Assembly (NCBI GenBank): GCA_029781595.1
Contig: JAKOWJ010000003.1
Coordinates: forward strand, 1-47,737
DNA length: 47,737 bases
Reading direction: 5' to 3'
DNA from: Pseudomonadota bacterium
Lineage (GTDB): Bacteria > Pseudomonadota > Gammaproteobacteria > Burkholderiales > Usitatibacteraceae
Part shown: positions 19,381-27,900 of the stretch, piece by piece
Position numbering within the stretch: position 1 is the first letter of the stretch
Layout of the letters: every line of letters starts with the position of its first letter
The notes under the pieces: model-generated
What the model was told of the DNA's origin: nothing
The model's database searches: none
What the model saw: only the letters and a program-made list of their open reading frames with translations
Program-made: the position numbers and the translations under genes

Positions 19381-19832
19381 TGGCCTTCGAGGAGAGCTTC
19401 CGCGTCTCCTGGGCGCACCTGGACGGCAACGCCCACATGGCCAACACCTCGTTCATGCAGGTGGCCATAGACTGCCGCTTCCACTACTTCGCCACGCGCG
19501 GGTTCACGCCCGCCGAGTTCGCCCGCTGGCGCGTCGGGCCCGTCGTGCGCCGCGACGAGGTGGACTACCGGCGCGAGCTTCGCCTGCTGGAGACGGCGCG
19601 CGTGCGCCTGATGCTCGGGGGCCTCGCCGAGGACGGCTCGCGCTTCCGGCTGGTGAACGAGATCGTGCGCGAGGACGGCGAGCTCGCCGCGCGCATCGCC
19701 TCCATCGGCGGCTGGCTGGACCTCGAGCAGCGAAGGCTCGTGGCGCCGCCTCCCCCGCTGGCCGAGGCGGTGGCCTCGCTCGCCCGCGCGCCGGAGTTCG
19801 AGGTGCTGCCCTCCAGCCTTTCCGGCCGCTGA
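19380..19832 (+). CDS. hotdog-fold acyl-CoA thioesterase
   Basis: The 150-residue protein has SWAHLDGNAHMANTSFMQ at its N-terminus, the 4-hydroxybenzoyl-CoA thioesterase-type helix with the catalytic-position Asp. It is followed by the strands VVRRDEVDYRRELRLLETARV and FRLVNEIVREDGELAARIAS, typical of the YbgC/4HBT hotdog fold. The acyl substrate cannot be told. It is the last gene of the nadC-mlaA unit and converges on the crystallin-like gene 10 bases away. Confidence 0.82.
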   Translation: MAFEESFRVSWAHLDGNAHMANTSFMQVAIDCRFHYFATRGFTPAEFARWRVGPVVRRDEVDYRRELRLLETARVRLMLGGLAEDGSRFRLVNEIVREDGELAARIASIGGWLDLEQRRLVAPPPPLAEAVASLARAPEFEVLPSSLSGR

Positions 19833-19842
19833 GCGCGCCCGC

Positions 19843-20712
19843 CTAGCGCAGGAAGGCCGAGGAGACGCGGTTGCGCAACTCGTGGGGCAGCGACGGGTAG
19901 CGCCCCGGGCGCAGCAGGCGGCACTCCCCGCCGCCTCGCGCGTCGCTGCACAGTCGCCAGTCGCCACCCTCGACGATCGCCGACTCGGCGCGGTCGTTGA
20001 AGCCCAGGCGCTCGAAGTTCGGCGCGTCGCCGTCGAGCGAGATCGACCGCCCCGCGAAGTTGGCGTGCTCGAAGAGACGCAGGCGCACGCGGTGCCCCCC
20101 GCCGACCCCGCTGCCGCCTCCGCCGCCGGCGACGGGCCGCGCGGAGGAATAGCGGTCGTCCTTGCCCGGCAGCACCGCGTAGCGCCCCGGGCGGTAGGTC
20201 GTGCAGTCGCCGCGGTAGTTCGCGTCCGTGCAGAACTCCCACGTGCCGCGGTGGACGATGATCGAGGCCGCGGCGTCGTTGATGCCCAGCGGCTCGAAAT
20301 TGGGCGTGGGCCCGGTCAGCCGGCGCAGCGGCCCGGAGAAATCCTGCCGGTCGAAGAGCTCGACCTCTGCGCCGTCACCGCCGGCGCCGGGGCCGGGACC
20401 GGGACCCGGCCGGTCGCGCACGGGCCGGATCGACGAGATGCGGTCGGACTGGCGGCCCAGGCGCGGGTAGTCGCCCTCGCGGTAGAGGCGGCAGTCGCCG
20501 CGGAAGCCCGGCTCCGTGCACGCTTCCCACGTCCCGCTGGAGACCCGCAGCGACGAGGCGCGGTCGTCCATGCCGGCGCGGCGCAGGTCCGGCGCCTCGC
20601 GCTGGAGCGTGACCGACCGGCCGCGGAACTCGTGGCGCTCGTAGAGCGTCGCCTGGTCGGCGAGCGCGGCCGTGGCGACAAGGGCGGTGAGCGCGGCGAA
20701 CGTCGTTCTCAT
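19843..20712 (-). CDS. secreted protein of three beta/gamma-crystallin domains
   Basis: The start is ATG 20712, giving a signal peptide that ends TAALA. Three domains of about 85 residues follow (20-98, 115-194, 207-288), separated by Gly/Pro linkers. Each opens with a strand of the type LYERHEFRGRSVTL or LFDRQDFSGPLRRL. Each contains two calcium-site motifs of the (N/D)(N/D)xx(S/T)S type, at 49-54, 89-94, 145-150, 185-190, 239-244 and 280-285. DDRASS and DDRYSS are exact and the other four degenerate. Each domain also has a Cys pair spaced nine residues apart (65/74, 161/170, 255/264), probably disulfides. It is a likely calcium-binding envelope or extracellular protein. Confidence 0.87.
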   Translation of the reverse strand: MRTTFAALTALVATAALADQATLYERHEFRGRSVTLQREAPDLRRAGMDDRASSLRVSSGTWEACTEPGFRGDCRLYREGDYPRLGRQSDRISSIRPVRDRPGPGPGPGAGGDGAEVELFDRQDFSGPLRRLTGPTPNFEPLGINDAAASIIVHRGTWEFCTDANYRGDCTTYRPGRYAVLPGKDDRYSSARPVAGGGGGSGVGGGHRVRLRLFEHANFAGRSISLDGDAPNFERLGFNDRAESAIVEGGDWRLCSDARGGGECRLLRPGRYPSLPHELRNRVSSAFLR

Positions 20713-20734
20713 GGGAAGGCTCCGGTCGGGGTCG
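20713..20734 (-). promoter_or_regulatory. 5' leader block shared with the OmpA-like gene
   Basis: Directly before the crystallin-like start codon, minus strand, lie CGACCCCGAC and, one base later, GGAGC. They match the block at 7421-7442 at 18 of 22 positions and at the same distance from the start codon. Confidence 0.45.
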
Positions 20735-20785
20735 GCCCATGCTCCCATCGCGGGCGCCGCAAGGCAATCCGCGGAACGAACCGCG

Positions 20786-21376
20786 TCACGCCGCGGGATC
20801 CTCCGGCGGGCGCGTCGCGCCCAGTCGCGGGTCGAGCCCCGCCCACAACGCCACGGGCGCGAGACTGGGCAGCAGCAGGGTGCCGGCCTGGTAGGCGAAG
20901 GCGATCGCCTCGCGCGCCGCCGGCGACCACCCCAGGTACGGCGCGAGCGAGGGCGCGGCGGCCAGTTGCCTGAGCGCGTCGAAGGCGATGCCCCAGGCCG
21001 GGATGACGAGCAGCGCCGCGACGCCGATGGCGAGCGCGCGCGGCGGCCGCGGGCGCGGCGAGGCGAGCCACAGCGCCGCGAAGAGCGCGAGGCCGAAGGT
21101 GTACAGGCGCGGGTTCACTTCGAGCGTGGCGAGCCCGTCCGGCCCGCGGCTGCCGGGCCGGTACGGCGCCGGCAGCGCGAGCTCGTAGACGGCGCGCGCG
21201 CCGGTCAGGCTCGTCGAGGTCACGGGCCCGGCCGCCGCGCCGACGGCGAAGGCCGCCAGGCGAGCGGGCACCCACGACGCCACCGGCGAGGCGAGGTACC
21301 AGGCCAGCAGGCACGCGGGGAGCCAGCCGAGGGCCCGCGCGGCGAGCCCCAGCACCTCGCGGCGGTCCGGGCTCAC
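20786..21376 (-). CDS. exosortase H-associated membrane protein
   Basis: It starts with GTG at 21376, overlapping the end of the exosortase gene by four bases (GTGA). The 196 residues have about five hydrophobic segments, starting with LGWLPACLLAWYLASPVASW, and a periplasmic stretch containing LEVNPRLYTFGLALFAALWL. A protein of this size and type is regularly encoded directly after exosortase H. Its job in the sorting system is not established. No catalytic residues are visible. Confidence 0.7.
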   Translation of the reverse strand: MSPDRREVLGLAARALGWLPACLLAWYLASPVASWVPARLAAFAVGAAAGPVTSTSLTGARAVYELALPAPYRPGSRGPDGLATLEVNPRLYTFGLALFAALWLASPRPRPPRALAIGVAALLVIPAWGIAFDALRQLAAAPSLAPYLGWSPAAREAIAFAYQAGTLLLPSLAPVALWAGLDPRLGATRPPEDPAA

Positions 21377-21873
21377 GCCGCACCCGCCTCGCGCAGCGCC
21401 GCGCGCTCCACCCAGCGCATCCACAGCAGCCACACGACGAGCGCGTCGAGCATGATGAGCGCCTGCCACAGGTACAGGTGCGCCCACTCGAACCACTGGC
21501 GGTTCCACTGGCCCAGGTAGAAGAGGCTCACGATGCGCACGAGGTTGAGCGCCTGGATGGCCACGATGCCGCCCGCGAGCCCCGCCAGGCGCTGGCGCCA
21601 CGGCGCCGGGTAGGCGAGCACGCCGGCCACCAGCACGAGCATCGCCTCCACGCCGTTGCAGCCGGCCTCGATCGCGACGGCGAAGCCGTTCACGGGGTTG
21701 ATGAGGAGGATCCCCTGCGAGATCGCCTGGCCGTCGAAGGCGCGCACCAGCCCCGAGGAGGCGCTCGCCACGAGCGCGGTCCAGGGCTTCACCAGCGCCT
21801 GGCCGGGCGGCGTGAGTTCGAAGGCGAAGAGCGCCAGGACGAGGACGACGAAGCGGATCGCGAAGCGGCGCAC
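21373..21873 (-). CDS. xrtH: exosortase H (archaeosortase/exosortase family cysteine transpeptidase)
   Basis: The 166-residue multi-helix protein carries the exosortase triad: Cys72 in EAGCNGVEAML, Arg113 in NLVRIVSLFYLG and His132 in WAHLYLWQALIML. Exosortases cut C-terminal sorting tails of exported proteins at the inner membrane, and short H-type members are paired with IPTLxxWG-type tails. No such tail occurs in this window. It starts with GTG at 21873, 21 bases after thrC, with a GAGGGGGG stretch upstream, so it may be co-transcribed with the threonine genes. Confidence 0.85.
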   Translation of the reverse strand: MRRFAIRFVVLVLALFAFELTPPGQALVKPWTALVASASSGLVRAFDGQAISQGILLINPVNGFAVAIEAGCNGVEAMLVLVAGVLAYPAPWRQRLAGLAGGIVAIQALNLVRIVSLFYLGQWNRQWFEWAHLYLWQALIMLDALVVWLLWMRWVERAALREAGAA

Positions 21874-21894
21874 GCCGGCCCCCCTCGCGCCCGC

Positions 21895-23307
21895 TCAGCC
21901 CGCGCGCGCGGCGATGTAGGCCTTCACCGCCTCGGGGTCGGCGCGCATCACCTCGCAGCGCTGCGGCCGGTCCTCGATCCCCTCGAAGCCGGGCGGGCGC
22001 GGCGCGGGCTCGCCCAGGGCCTCGACGATCGTCGCCTCGAACTTGGCCGGCAGGGCCGTCTCCAGGCAGATCATCGGGTGGCCGCGCTCGCGGTGGCGCA
22101 CGCCCACCTTCACGCCGTCGGCGGTGTGCGGGTCGATGACCACGCCGTAGTCCCTCTTCACGCGGCGGATGGTCTCGAGGCGGTCGGCGTGGGTGCTGCG
22201 CCCGGAGACGAAGCCGGAGTCCTCCTCGACCTTCTCCCACTCCTTCTCGCGCGAGAGGTCGAAGCCGCCCTTCTCGCCGATCTGCGCCCACAGCCAGCGC
22301 ACCTTGTCGCCGTCGCCGTCGACCACGTCCCAGATGAAGCGCTCGAAGTTGGACGCCTTGGAGATGTCCATCGAGGGGCTGGAGGTCTCGTGCGTCTCGG
22401 CCGCGCGCCGCGGCCGGTAGCGGCCCGTGCGGAAGAACTCGTCCAGCACGTCGTTCTCGTTGGTGGCGAGCACCAGGCGGCGCACCGGCAGGCCCATGCG
22501 CCGGGCCACGTAGCCGGCGAAGATGTTGCCGAAGTTCCCGGAGGGCACCGCGAAGCTCGCGGGCTCGTCGTTGGAGCGCGTGGCGGCGAAGTAGCCCTTG
22601 AAGTAGTAGACGACCTGCGCGACCACCCGCGCCCAGTTGATGGAGTTCACCGCGCCGATGGCGTGGCGCGCCTTGAAGCCGGCGTCGGCGTTGACGGCCT
22701 TCACCACGTCCTGGCAGTCGTCGAAGACGCCCTCGACGGCGATGTTGAAGATGTTGGGCTCGTCCAGCGAGTACATCTGCGCGCGCTGGAACGGGCTCAT
22801 GCGCCCGCGCGGCGAGAGCATGAAGACGCGAACGCCCTTGCGGCCCTTGAGCGCGTGCTCGGCCGCCGAGCCCGTGTCGCCGCTCGTCGCCCCCAGCACG
22901 TTGAGCGTGCGCCCCTGCCGCTCGAGCACCGACTCGAAGAGGTGGCCGATGAGCTGCATCGCGATGTCCTTGAACGCGAGCGTCGGGCCGTTGGAGCACG
23001 CGAGCAGGTGCAGGTTCTCCTCGAGCGTGACCAGCGGCGTCACCTCCGGCGTGCCGAACACCTCCTTCGTGTACGTGCGCTCGCAGATCGCCTTGAGCCC
23101 GGCGCCCGGGAAGTCGTCGGCGAAGAACCGGATCACCTCGAAGGCGAGCTGCGGGTAGGCCAGGTCGCGCATCGCGTCGAGCTTGGCGCGCGTGAGGCGC
23201 GGCCACTGCTCGGGCACCGCGAGGCCCCCGTCCGGCGCGAGGCCCTCCAGGAGGATGTCGGTGAAGCCCTGCCCCGCGGCGTGGCCGCGCGTGCTCACGT
23301 ACTTCAA
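21895..23307 (-). CDS. thrC: threonine synthase
   Basis: The frame starts with TTG at 23307, preceded by GGAGGAG and overlapping the end of hom (TTGA). The product then begins (M)KYVSTRG, the usual ThrC start. It has FKDIAMQLIGHLFE (the pyridoxal-phosphate lysine), LNVLGATSGDTGSAAEHALKG, SPRGRMSPFQRAQM, AVPSGNFGNIFAGYVARRMG and PSMDISKASNFERF. The 470 residues match the long proteobacterial type. It converts O-phosphohomoserine to threonine. Homoserine kinase (thrB) is not in the window. Confidence 0.97.
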   Translation of the reverse strand: MKYVSTRGHAAGQGFTDILLEGLAPDGGLAVPEQWPRLTRAKLDAMRDLAYPQLAFEVIRFFADDFPGAGLKAICERTYTKEVFGTPEVTPLVTLEENLHLLACSNGPTLAFKDIAMQLIGHLFESVLERQGRTLNVLGATSGDTGSAAEHALKGRKGVRVFMLSPRGRMSPFQRAQMYSLDEPNIFNIAVEGVFDDCQDVVKAVNADAGFKARHAIGAVNSINWARVVAQVVYYFKGYFAATRSNDEPASFAVPSGNFGNIFAGYVARRMGLPVRRLVLATNENDVLDEFFRTGRYRPRRAAETHETSSPSMDISKASNFERFIWDVVDGDGDKVRWLWAQIGEKGGFDLSREKEWEKVEEDSGFVSGRSTHADRLETIRRVKRDYGVVIDPHTADGVKVGVRHRERGHPMICLETALPAKFEATIVEALGEPAPRPPGFEGIEDRPQRCEVMRADPEAVKAYIAARAG

Positions 23308-24614
23308 GAGAGCTCCTCCAGGCGGATGCGCACCACCGGCGCCGGGATGGTGGGCAGGGCCTGGATCGCGGCGATGGCCGAGTCGATGTCGCGCTCGCGC
23401 GTGCGGTGCGTGAGGATCACCACGTCCACCTGCTCCTCGCCCTCGCCCGCCTCCTTCTGGAAGATGGCGTCGATGGAGATGTCGCGCTCGGCGCAGATGC
23501 GCGTCACGTCGGCGAGCACCCCCGGGCGGTCCAGGGCCCGCAGCCGCAGGTAGTAGGCCGTCTCGACGTCGGCCATGGGCAGGATGGGCGTGTCCGACAG
23601 GCGGTCGGGCTGGAAGGCGAGGTGCGGCACGCGGTGCTCGGGGTCGGCCGTGGCCATGCGCGTGACGTCCACGAGGTCCGCCACGACGGCGCTCGCCGTG
23701 GCCTCCGCGCCCGCGCCGCGGCCGTAGTACATCGTGTTGCCCACCGCGTCGCCCTTCACGAGGACGGCGTTCATCACGCCCTCGACGTTGGCGAGCAGTC
23801 GCCGGGCGGGCACCAGCGTCGGGTGCACGCGCAGCTCGATGCCGCCGGGGGCCCGGCGCGTGATGCCCAGCAGCTTGATGCGGTAGCCCAGCCCCTCGGC
23901 GTAGCGGATGTCCGCCGCGGTGAGCCGGCCGATGCCCTCGGTGTAGGCCTTGTCGAACTGCATCGGGATGCCGAACGCGATGGCCGAGAGGATCGTGAGC
24001 TTGTGGGCCGCGTCGATGCCGTCGATGTCGAAGGCCGGGTCGGCCTCCGCGTAGCCCAGGCGCTGGGCCTCGGCCAGCACCACGTCGAAGGAAAGGCCCT
24101 TGTCGCGCATCTCCGACAGGATGTAGTTGCAGGTGCCGTTGATGATCCCGGCGATCCACTCGATGCGGTTGGCGGTGAGGCCCTCGCGGATGGCCTTGAT
24201 GATGGGCACGCCGCCCGCGACCGCCGCCTCGAAGGCGACCATCACGCCCCGGGCGTGCGCCTGCGCGAAGATCTCGTTGCCGTGCTTGGCGAGCAGCGCC
24301 TTGTTGGCGGTGACCACGTGCTTGCCGTGGGCGATGGCCGCCATCACGAGGTCGCGGGCGCGCGTCTCGCCGCCGATCAGCTCGACCACGATCTCGATGT
24401 CAGGGTGCGCGACGATGGCCTCGGCCTCGGCGACGAGCTCGATGCCCTCCAGCCCCACGGGCCGGCTCTTGCCGAGGTCTCGCGCCGTGGCCATGGCCAC
24501 CACGATCTCGCGGCCGGCGCGGCGCGCGATCTCCTCGCGGTTGCGGCGCAGCACCTCGACGGTGCCGCCGCCCACGGTTCCCAGGCCCAGCAGGCCCACG
24601 CGCATCGGCTTCAT
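23304..24614 (-). CDS. hom: homoserine dehydrogenase
   Basis: The 436-residue protein has the NAD(P)-binding start MRVGLLGLGTVGGGTVEVL, then VTANKALLAKHG, FEAAVAGGVPIIKAIREGL and IINGTCNYILSEM. The catalytic segment is LGYAEADPAFDIDGIDAAHK. The C-terminal 80 residues are an ACT domain (YYLRLRALDRPGVLADVTRI, then SIDAIFQKEA), expected to give threonine feedback. It reduces aspartate semialdehyde to homoserine. The ATG at 24614 overlaps the preceding GNAT gene by four bases. Confidence 0.98.
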   Translation of the reverse strand: MKPMRVGLLGLGTVGGGTVEVLRRNREEIARRAGREIVVAMATARDLGKSRPVGLEGIELVAEAEAIVAHPDIEIVVELIGGETRARDLVMAAIAHGKHVVTANKALLAKHGNEIFAQAHARGVMVAFEAAVAGGVPIIKAIREGLTANRIEWIAGIINGTCNYILSEMRDKGLSFDVVLAEAQRLGYAEADPAFDIDGIDAAHKLTILSAIAFGIPMQFDKAYTEGIGRLTAADIRYAEGLGYRIKLLGITRRAPGGIELRVHPTLVPARRLLANVEGVMNAVLVKGDAVGNTMYYGRGAGAEATASAVVADLVDVTRMATADPEHRVPHLAFQPDRLSDTPILPMADVETAYYLRLRALDRPGVLADVTRICAERDISIDAIFQKEAGEGEEQVDVVILTHRTRERDIDSAIAAIQALPTIPAPVVRIRLEELS

Positions 24615-25051
24615 CGCATCTTCTTCACGAAGTGGAAGGAGCTCACCACGAGGCCCTCCCGGAAATAGAACTTGTGGGCCTGCGCGCGCTGCACGCCGGA
24701 GTCGAGCGCGAGCGCGTCGCACCCGCGCGCGCGCGCCACTTCCTCCATGTACGCGACCATCGCGCGCCCGGCGCCCTTCGAGCGCTCGGACTCGTCGGTC
24801 ACCAGGTCGTCGCAGTAGAGCTCGCGGCCCGTGAAGGTCTTCTCGACCACGCGGAACACCGCGAGGCCCACGACGCGGCCGCCGGCCTCGGCAACCGCCA
24901 TCTCGGCGCCGCTCGCGAAGACCTCGGCCATTCGCCCGGCGTACCCGGCGGGCAGGTGCGGCCGCAGCTGCCGGTGCACGCGCTCGGCGGCCGCCAGGCG
25001 CGCCGGGTCGACCACGGCGCCCGACGCGTCGGTGACGGGGACGACCTTCAT
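24611..25051 (-). CDS. GNAT-family N-acetyltransferase within the amino-acid operon
   Basis: The 146-residue single-domain GNAT has [20 protein letters not shown], in which RSKGAG is the acetyl-CoA-binding motif. [20 protein letters not shown] follows, the motif B ending of amino-acid-type GNATs. It overlaps by four bases both the preceding aminotransferase and the following homoserine dehydrogenase gene, so it is fully embedded in the operon. An acetyl acceptor related to amino-acid metabolism is possible but not shown. Confidence 0.85.
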   Translation of the reverse strand: MKVVPVTDASGAVVDPARLAAAERVHRQLRPHLPAGYAGRMAEVFASGAEMAVAEAGGRVVGLAVFRVVEKTFTGRELYCDDLVTDESERSKGAGRAMVAYMEEVARARGCDALALDSGVQRAQAHKFYFREGLVVSSFHFVKKMR

Positions 25052-26235
25052 GCGACGCCGTCCTTGCGCAGCATGTCCCGGATGCCGCGCACGGCCTGGC
25101 GCGTGCGGTTCTCGTTCTCGATGAGCGCGATGCGCACGTGGTCGTCGCCGTAGTCGCCGAAGCCGATGCCGGGGGAGACGGCGACCTTGGCGTCCTGCAG
25201 CAGCTTCTTGGCGAACTCGATGGAGCCCATGGCCGCGTAGCGCTCCGGGATCCTCGCCCAGACGTACATCGAGGCCCTGGGGTTGTCGACCTTCCAGCCC
25301 GCCTCGTGCAGGCCCTTGACCATCACGTCGCGCCGGCTCTGGTACTTGCGGCGGATCTCCTCCACGCACTCCTGCGGGCCCTCCAGCGCCGTGATGGCGG
25401 CCACCTGCAGGGGCGTGAAGGTGCCGTAGTCGTGGTAGCTCTTGATGCGCGCCAGGGCGTTGACGAGGTCCCGGTTGCCCACCATGAAGCCGATGCGCCA
25501 GCCGGCCATGTTGTAGCTCTTGGACATGGTGAAGAACTCCACCGCGACGTCGCGCGCGCCGGGCACCTGCATGATCGACGGCGCTTTCCAGCCGTCGAAG
25601 GTGATGTCGGCGTACGCGAGGTCGTGCACCACCAGGATGCCGTGCGCGCGCGCGAGGTCCACCACCTTCTGGAAGAAGTCGAGCTCCACGCACTGCGCCG
25701 TCGGGTTCGACGGGAAGCCGATGATGAGCATCTTGGGCTTGGGGAAGAGCTCGCCGATGGCCCGCTCGAGCTCGGCGAAGAAGTCCACGCCCGGCGCCAT
25801 GCGCACCGAGCGGATGTCGGCCCCGGCGATGATGGCGCCGTAGATGTGGATGGGGTAGCTCGGGTTGGGCACCAGCACCGTGTCGCCGCGGTCCAGCGTG
25901 GCGAGCATGAGGTGCGCCAGGCCCTCCTTGGAGCCGATGGTGACGATGGCCTCGCTCTCGGGGTCGAAGTCCACGTCCCAGCGGCGCTTGTACCACTGGC
26001 AGATCGCGCGGCGCAGCCGCGGGATGCCCTTGGAGACGGAGTAGCCGTGGGTGTCCTCGCGCTGGGCCACTTCCACGAGCTTGTCGACGATGTGGCGCGG
26101 CGTCGGGCCGTCGGGATTGCCCATCGACAGGTCGATGATGTCCTCGCCGGCCCGCCGGGCGGCCATCTTCAGCTCGTTGGTGATGTTGAAGACGTACGGC
26201 GGCAGGCGCTTGATTCTGGGGAACTCCGGGGACAT
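25048..26235 (-). CDS. alaC: pyridoxal-phosphate aminotransferase, AlaC type
   Basis: The 395-residue class I/II aminotransferase has [84 protein letters not shown] and [20 protein letters not shown]. The Schiff-base Lys lies in the last of these, near residue 238. The sequence is of the AlaC/YfdZ alanine-aminotransferase group rather than AspC. It probably moves amino groups between alanine and 2-oxoglutarate. It is the first gene of the alaC-GNAT-hom-thrC unit. Confidence 0.9.
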   Translation of the reverse strand: MSPEFPRIKRLPPYVFNITNELKMAARRAGEDIIDLSMGNPDGPTPRHIVDKLVEVAQREDTHGYSVSKGIPRLRRAICQWYKRRWDVDFDPESEAIVTIGSKEGLAHLMLATLDRGDTVLVPNPSYPIHIYGAIIAGADIRSVRMAPGVDFFAELERAIGELFPKPKMLIIGFPSNPTAQCVELDFFQKVVDLARAHGILVVHDLAYADITFDGWKAPSIMQVPGARDVAVEFFTMSKSYNMAGWRIGFMVGNRDLVNALARIKSYHDYGTFTPLQVAAITALEGPQECVEEIRRKYQSRRDVMVKGLHEAGWKVDNPRASMYVWARIPERYAAMGSIEFAKKLLQDAKVAVSPGIGFGDYGDDHVRIALIENENRTRQAVRGIRDMLRKDGVA

Positions 26236-26292
26236 GGTCGCTTTCCGAGGGCTGGGGCGCGCTTTTCTGGTGCTGCGCTGCAAAAATGTAAG

Positions 26293-26322
26293 ATTCTAGC
26301 GGCCCCGGACCCCTCGGGGCAA
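26293..26322 (-). promoter_or_regulatory. candidate sigma70 promoter of the alaC-hom-thrC operon
   Basis: On the minus strand TTGCCC (26317-26322) and TAGAAT (26293-26298) are 18 bases apart. They lie about 58 bases upstream of the alaC ATG, in a locally A+T-richer stretch. The spacer contains a GC-rich partial dyad. Confidence 0.5.
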
Positions 26323-26336
26323 TCGAGGATAAGCCC

Positions 26337-26708
26337 TTGAAATTCGAAAGAGAATCCGCGGGCGACCGCAACGTCTTCACGGCCTACGGCGAAGGCTGGG
26401 TGGAGGTGGGCGGCCGGCGCCTGGCCGGCGCGGTCGTGGTGGCGGCCGACCGCATCGAGGAAGGCTGGACCACCGCCGGCATCGGCGAGGTGACCGAGGC
26501 CGAGGCCGCCGCCCTGGCCGGGTGGGCGCCGGAGATCCTCCTGCTGGGATCGGGCGCGGCCTTCCGCTTCCCGGAGCCGGCCGTGCTCGCGCCCCTGCAC
26601 CTCGCGGGCGTCGGCGTCGAGGTGATGGACACCCGCGCCGCCTGCCGGACCTACAACATCCTGCTCGCCGAGGGCCGGCGCGTGGTCGCCGCCCTCATCG
26701 TGGAGTAG
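26337..26708 (+). CDS. Mth938-like (DUF498) domain protein
   Basis: It starts with TTG at 26337 behind GAGG. No in-frame ATG exists near the conserved start. The 123-residue sequence (VFTAYGEGWVEVGGRRLAGAV, PEILLLGSGAAFRFP and VEVMDTRAACRTYNILLAEG) is the single-domain Mth938/DUF498 family. Related proteins in mitochondria (NDUFAF3) help assemble respiratory complex I. The bacterial role is unsettled. The 3' end overlaps the converging MFS gene by 14 bases. Confidence 0.88.
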   Translation: MKFERESAGDRNVFTAYGEGWVEVGGRRLAGAVVVAADRIEEGWTTAGIGEVTEAEAAALAGWAPEILLLGSGAAFRFPEPAVLAPLHLAGVGVEVMDTRAACRTYNILLAEGRRVVAALIVE

Positions 26709-27900
26709 GCGCGCGCCGCACCGCCACGGCGAAGGCGAGCCAGGCCACCACCGACACGGCCGCGAGCGCGTAGCACACGGCCGCGTACCCGCCGGCCGCC
26801 TGCAGGACGGCCGCGGCCGCGAAGGGCCCGGCCGCCCGCGCGAGCAGCACCGGCGTGGCGAGCAGGCCCTGCAGGCCCCCGTAGCCCTCGCGCCCCCAGA
26901 TCTCCGAGGGCACGGTGCCGCGCACGATGGTCATGGTGCCGTTGCTCGCGCCGTAGATCACCGCGAAGAGCACCACGGCCGGCGCGTGGCCCCCGGCGTG
27001 CGCGAGCACGAGGATGGAGACCGGGAAGGCCGCCAGCGCCACCTGCCCCACCGTGGCCGAGCGCACGCGGCGCGCCACGGCGAACTCCAGCACGCGCCCG
27101 GCCACCTGCATCGGGCCCACGAGCGCGGCGAGGAAGGCGGCGCGCTGCGGCTCGAAGCCCTGCTCGGCGAGCATCGCCAGCAGGTGCAGCCCCATCGCCG
27201 AGAAGGCGAGCATGTTGAGCGTGAAGGCGACGGCGAGGCCCCGGAACCGGTAGTCGCGCAGCAGCCGCGCGCGCCCGGCCGCGTCGTCCGCCGCCCCGGC
27301 GGGCGAACCGGCGGGCCGTCCCCGGGCCGGCAGGAACGCGGCGTGCAGCGGCACGCAGGCCACGAGGTTCACGAGCGCGAGCACCAGCATGGCCTCGCGC
27401 CAGCCGAAGGCGCTCTCCAGCCACTGCGTGAACGGCCAGAAGACGGTGCTCGCGAACCCGCCCGCGAGCGTGAGCACGGTGATGGCCTTGCGCAGGTCGG
27501 CGCGGAAGACGAGCGCGAGGCTCGCGAAGGCGGGCTCGTAGAGCGTGACCCCCATCGCCGCGCCCAGGCCCGCCCAGACGAGGTACAGGCCCGCGGGCCC
27601 CGTGACCTGCGAGAACGCCGCGAGCAGCACCACGGCGCCCGCCGACCCCGCGGTCATCGCGCGCCGCGCCCCGTGGCGGTCGATGTGCCGCCCGACCGGC
27701 GCGGCCACCAGGCCCGAGACCAGGAGCGCCACCGAGTAGGCCCCCACCGCGGCCGAGGAGGAGATGCCCAGGTCGCGCTGCACCGCCGCCATCACGACGG
27801 CGAAGGCGTAGTAGAGCGTGCCCCACGAGACGACCTGGGTCACGCCGAGGGCGGCGACGACGCGCCAGGCCCCCGGCGGGGTCGCTCCGCCCTCAGGCAA
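26695..27900 (-). CDS. major facilitator superfamily transporter
   Basis: The 401-residue protein has twelve predicted membrane helices. An MFS-type loop lies between helices 2 and 3 (APVGRHIDRHGARRAMTAGS), and LVSGLVAAPVGRHIDRHGAR matches motif A. The second half begins after a Gly/Ala-rich central loop (ARGRPAGSPAGAADDA). The TTG at 27900 overlaps the end of the glutamate dehydrogenase gene by eight bases. Later GTG codons are possible alternatives. The substrate cannot be told; the pattern is of the monocarboxylate/oxalate-like MFS group. Confidence 0.85.
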   Translation of the reverse strand: MPEGGATPPGAWRVVAALGVTQVVSWGTLYYAFAVVMAAVQRDLGISSSAAVGAYSVALLVSGLVAAPVGRHIDRHGARRAMTAGSAGAVVLLAAFSQVTGPAGLYLVWAGLGAAMGVTLYEPAFASLALVFRADLRKAITVLTLAGGFASTVFWPFTQWLESAFGWREAMLVLALVNLVACVPLHAAFLPARGRPAGSPAGAADDAAGRARLLRDYRFRGLAVAFTLNMLAFSAMGLHLLAMLAEQGFEPQRAAFLAALVGPMQVAGRVLEFAVARRVRSATVGQVALAAFPVSILVLAHAGGHAPAVVLFAVIYGASNGTMTIVRGTVPSEIWGREGYGGLQGLLATPVLLARAAGPFAAAAVLQAAGGYAAVCYALAAVSVVAWLAFAVAVRRAPTPR

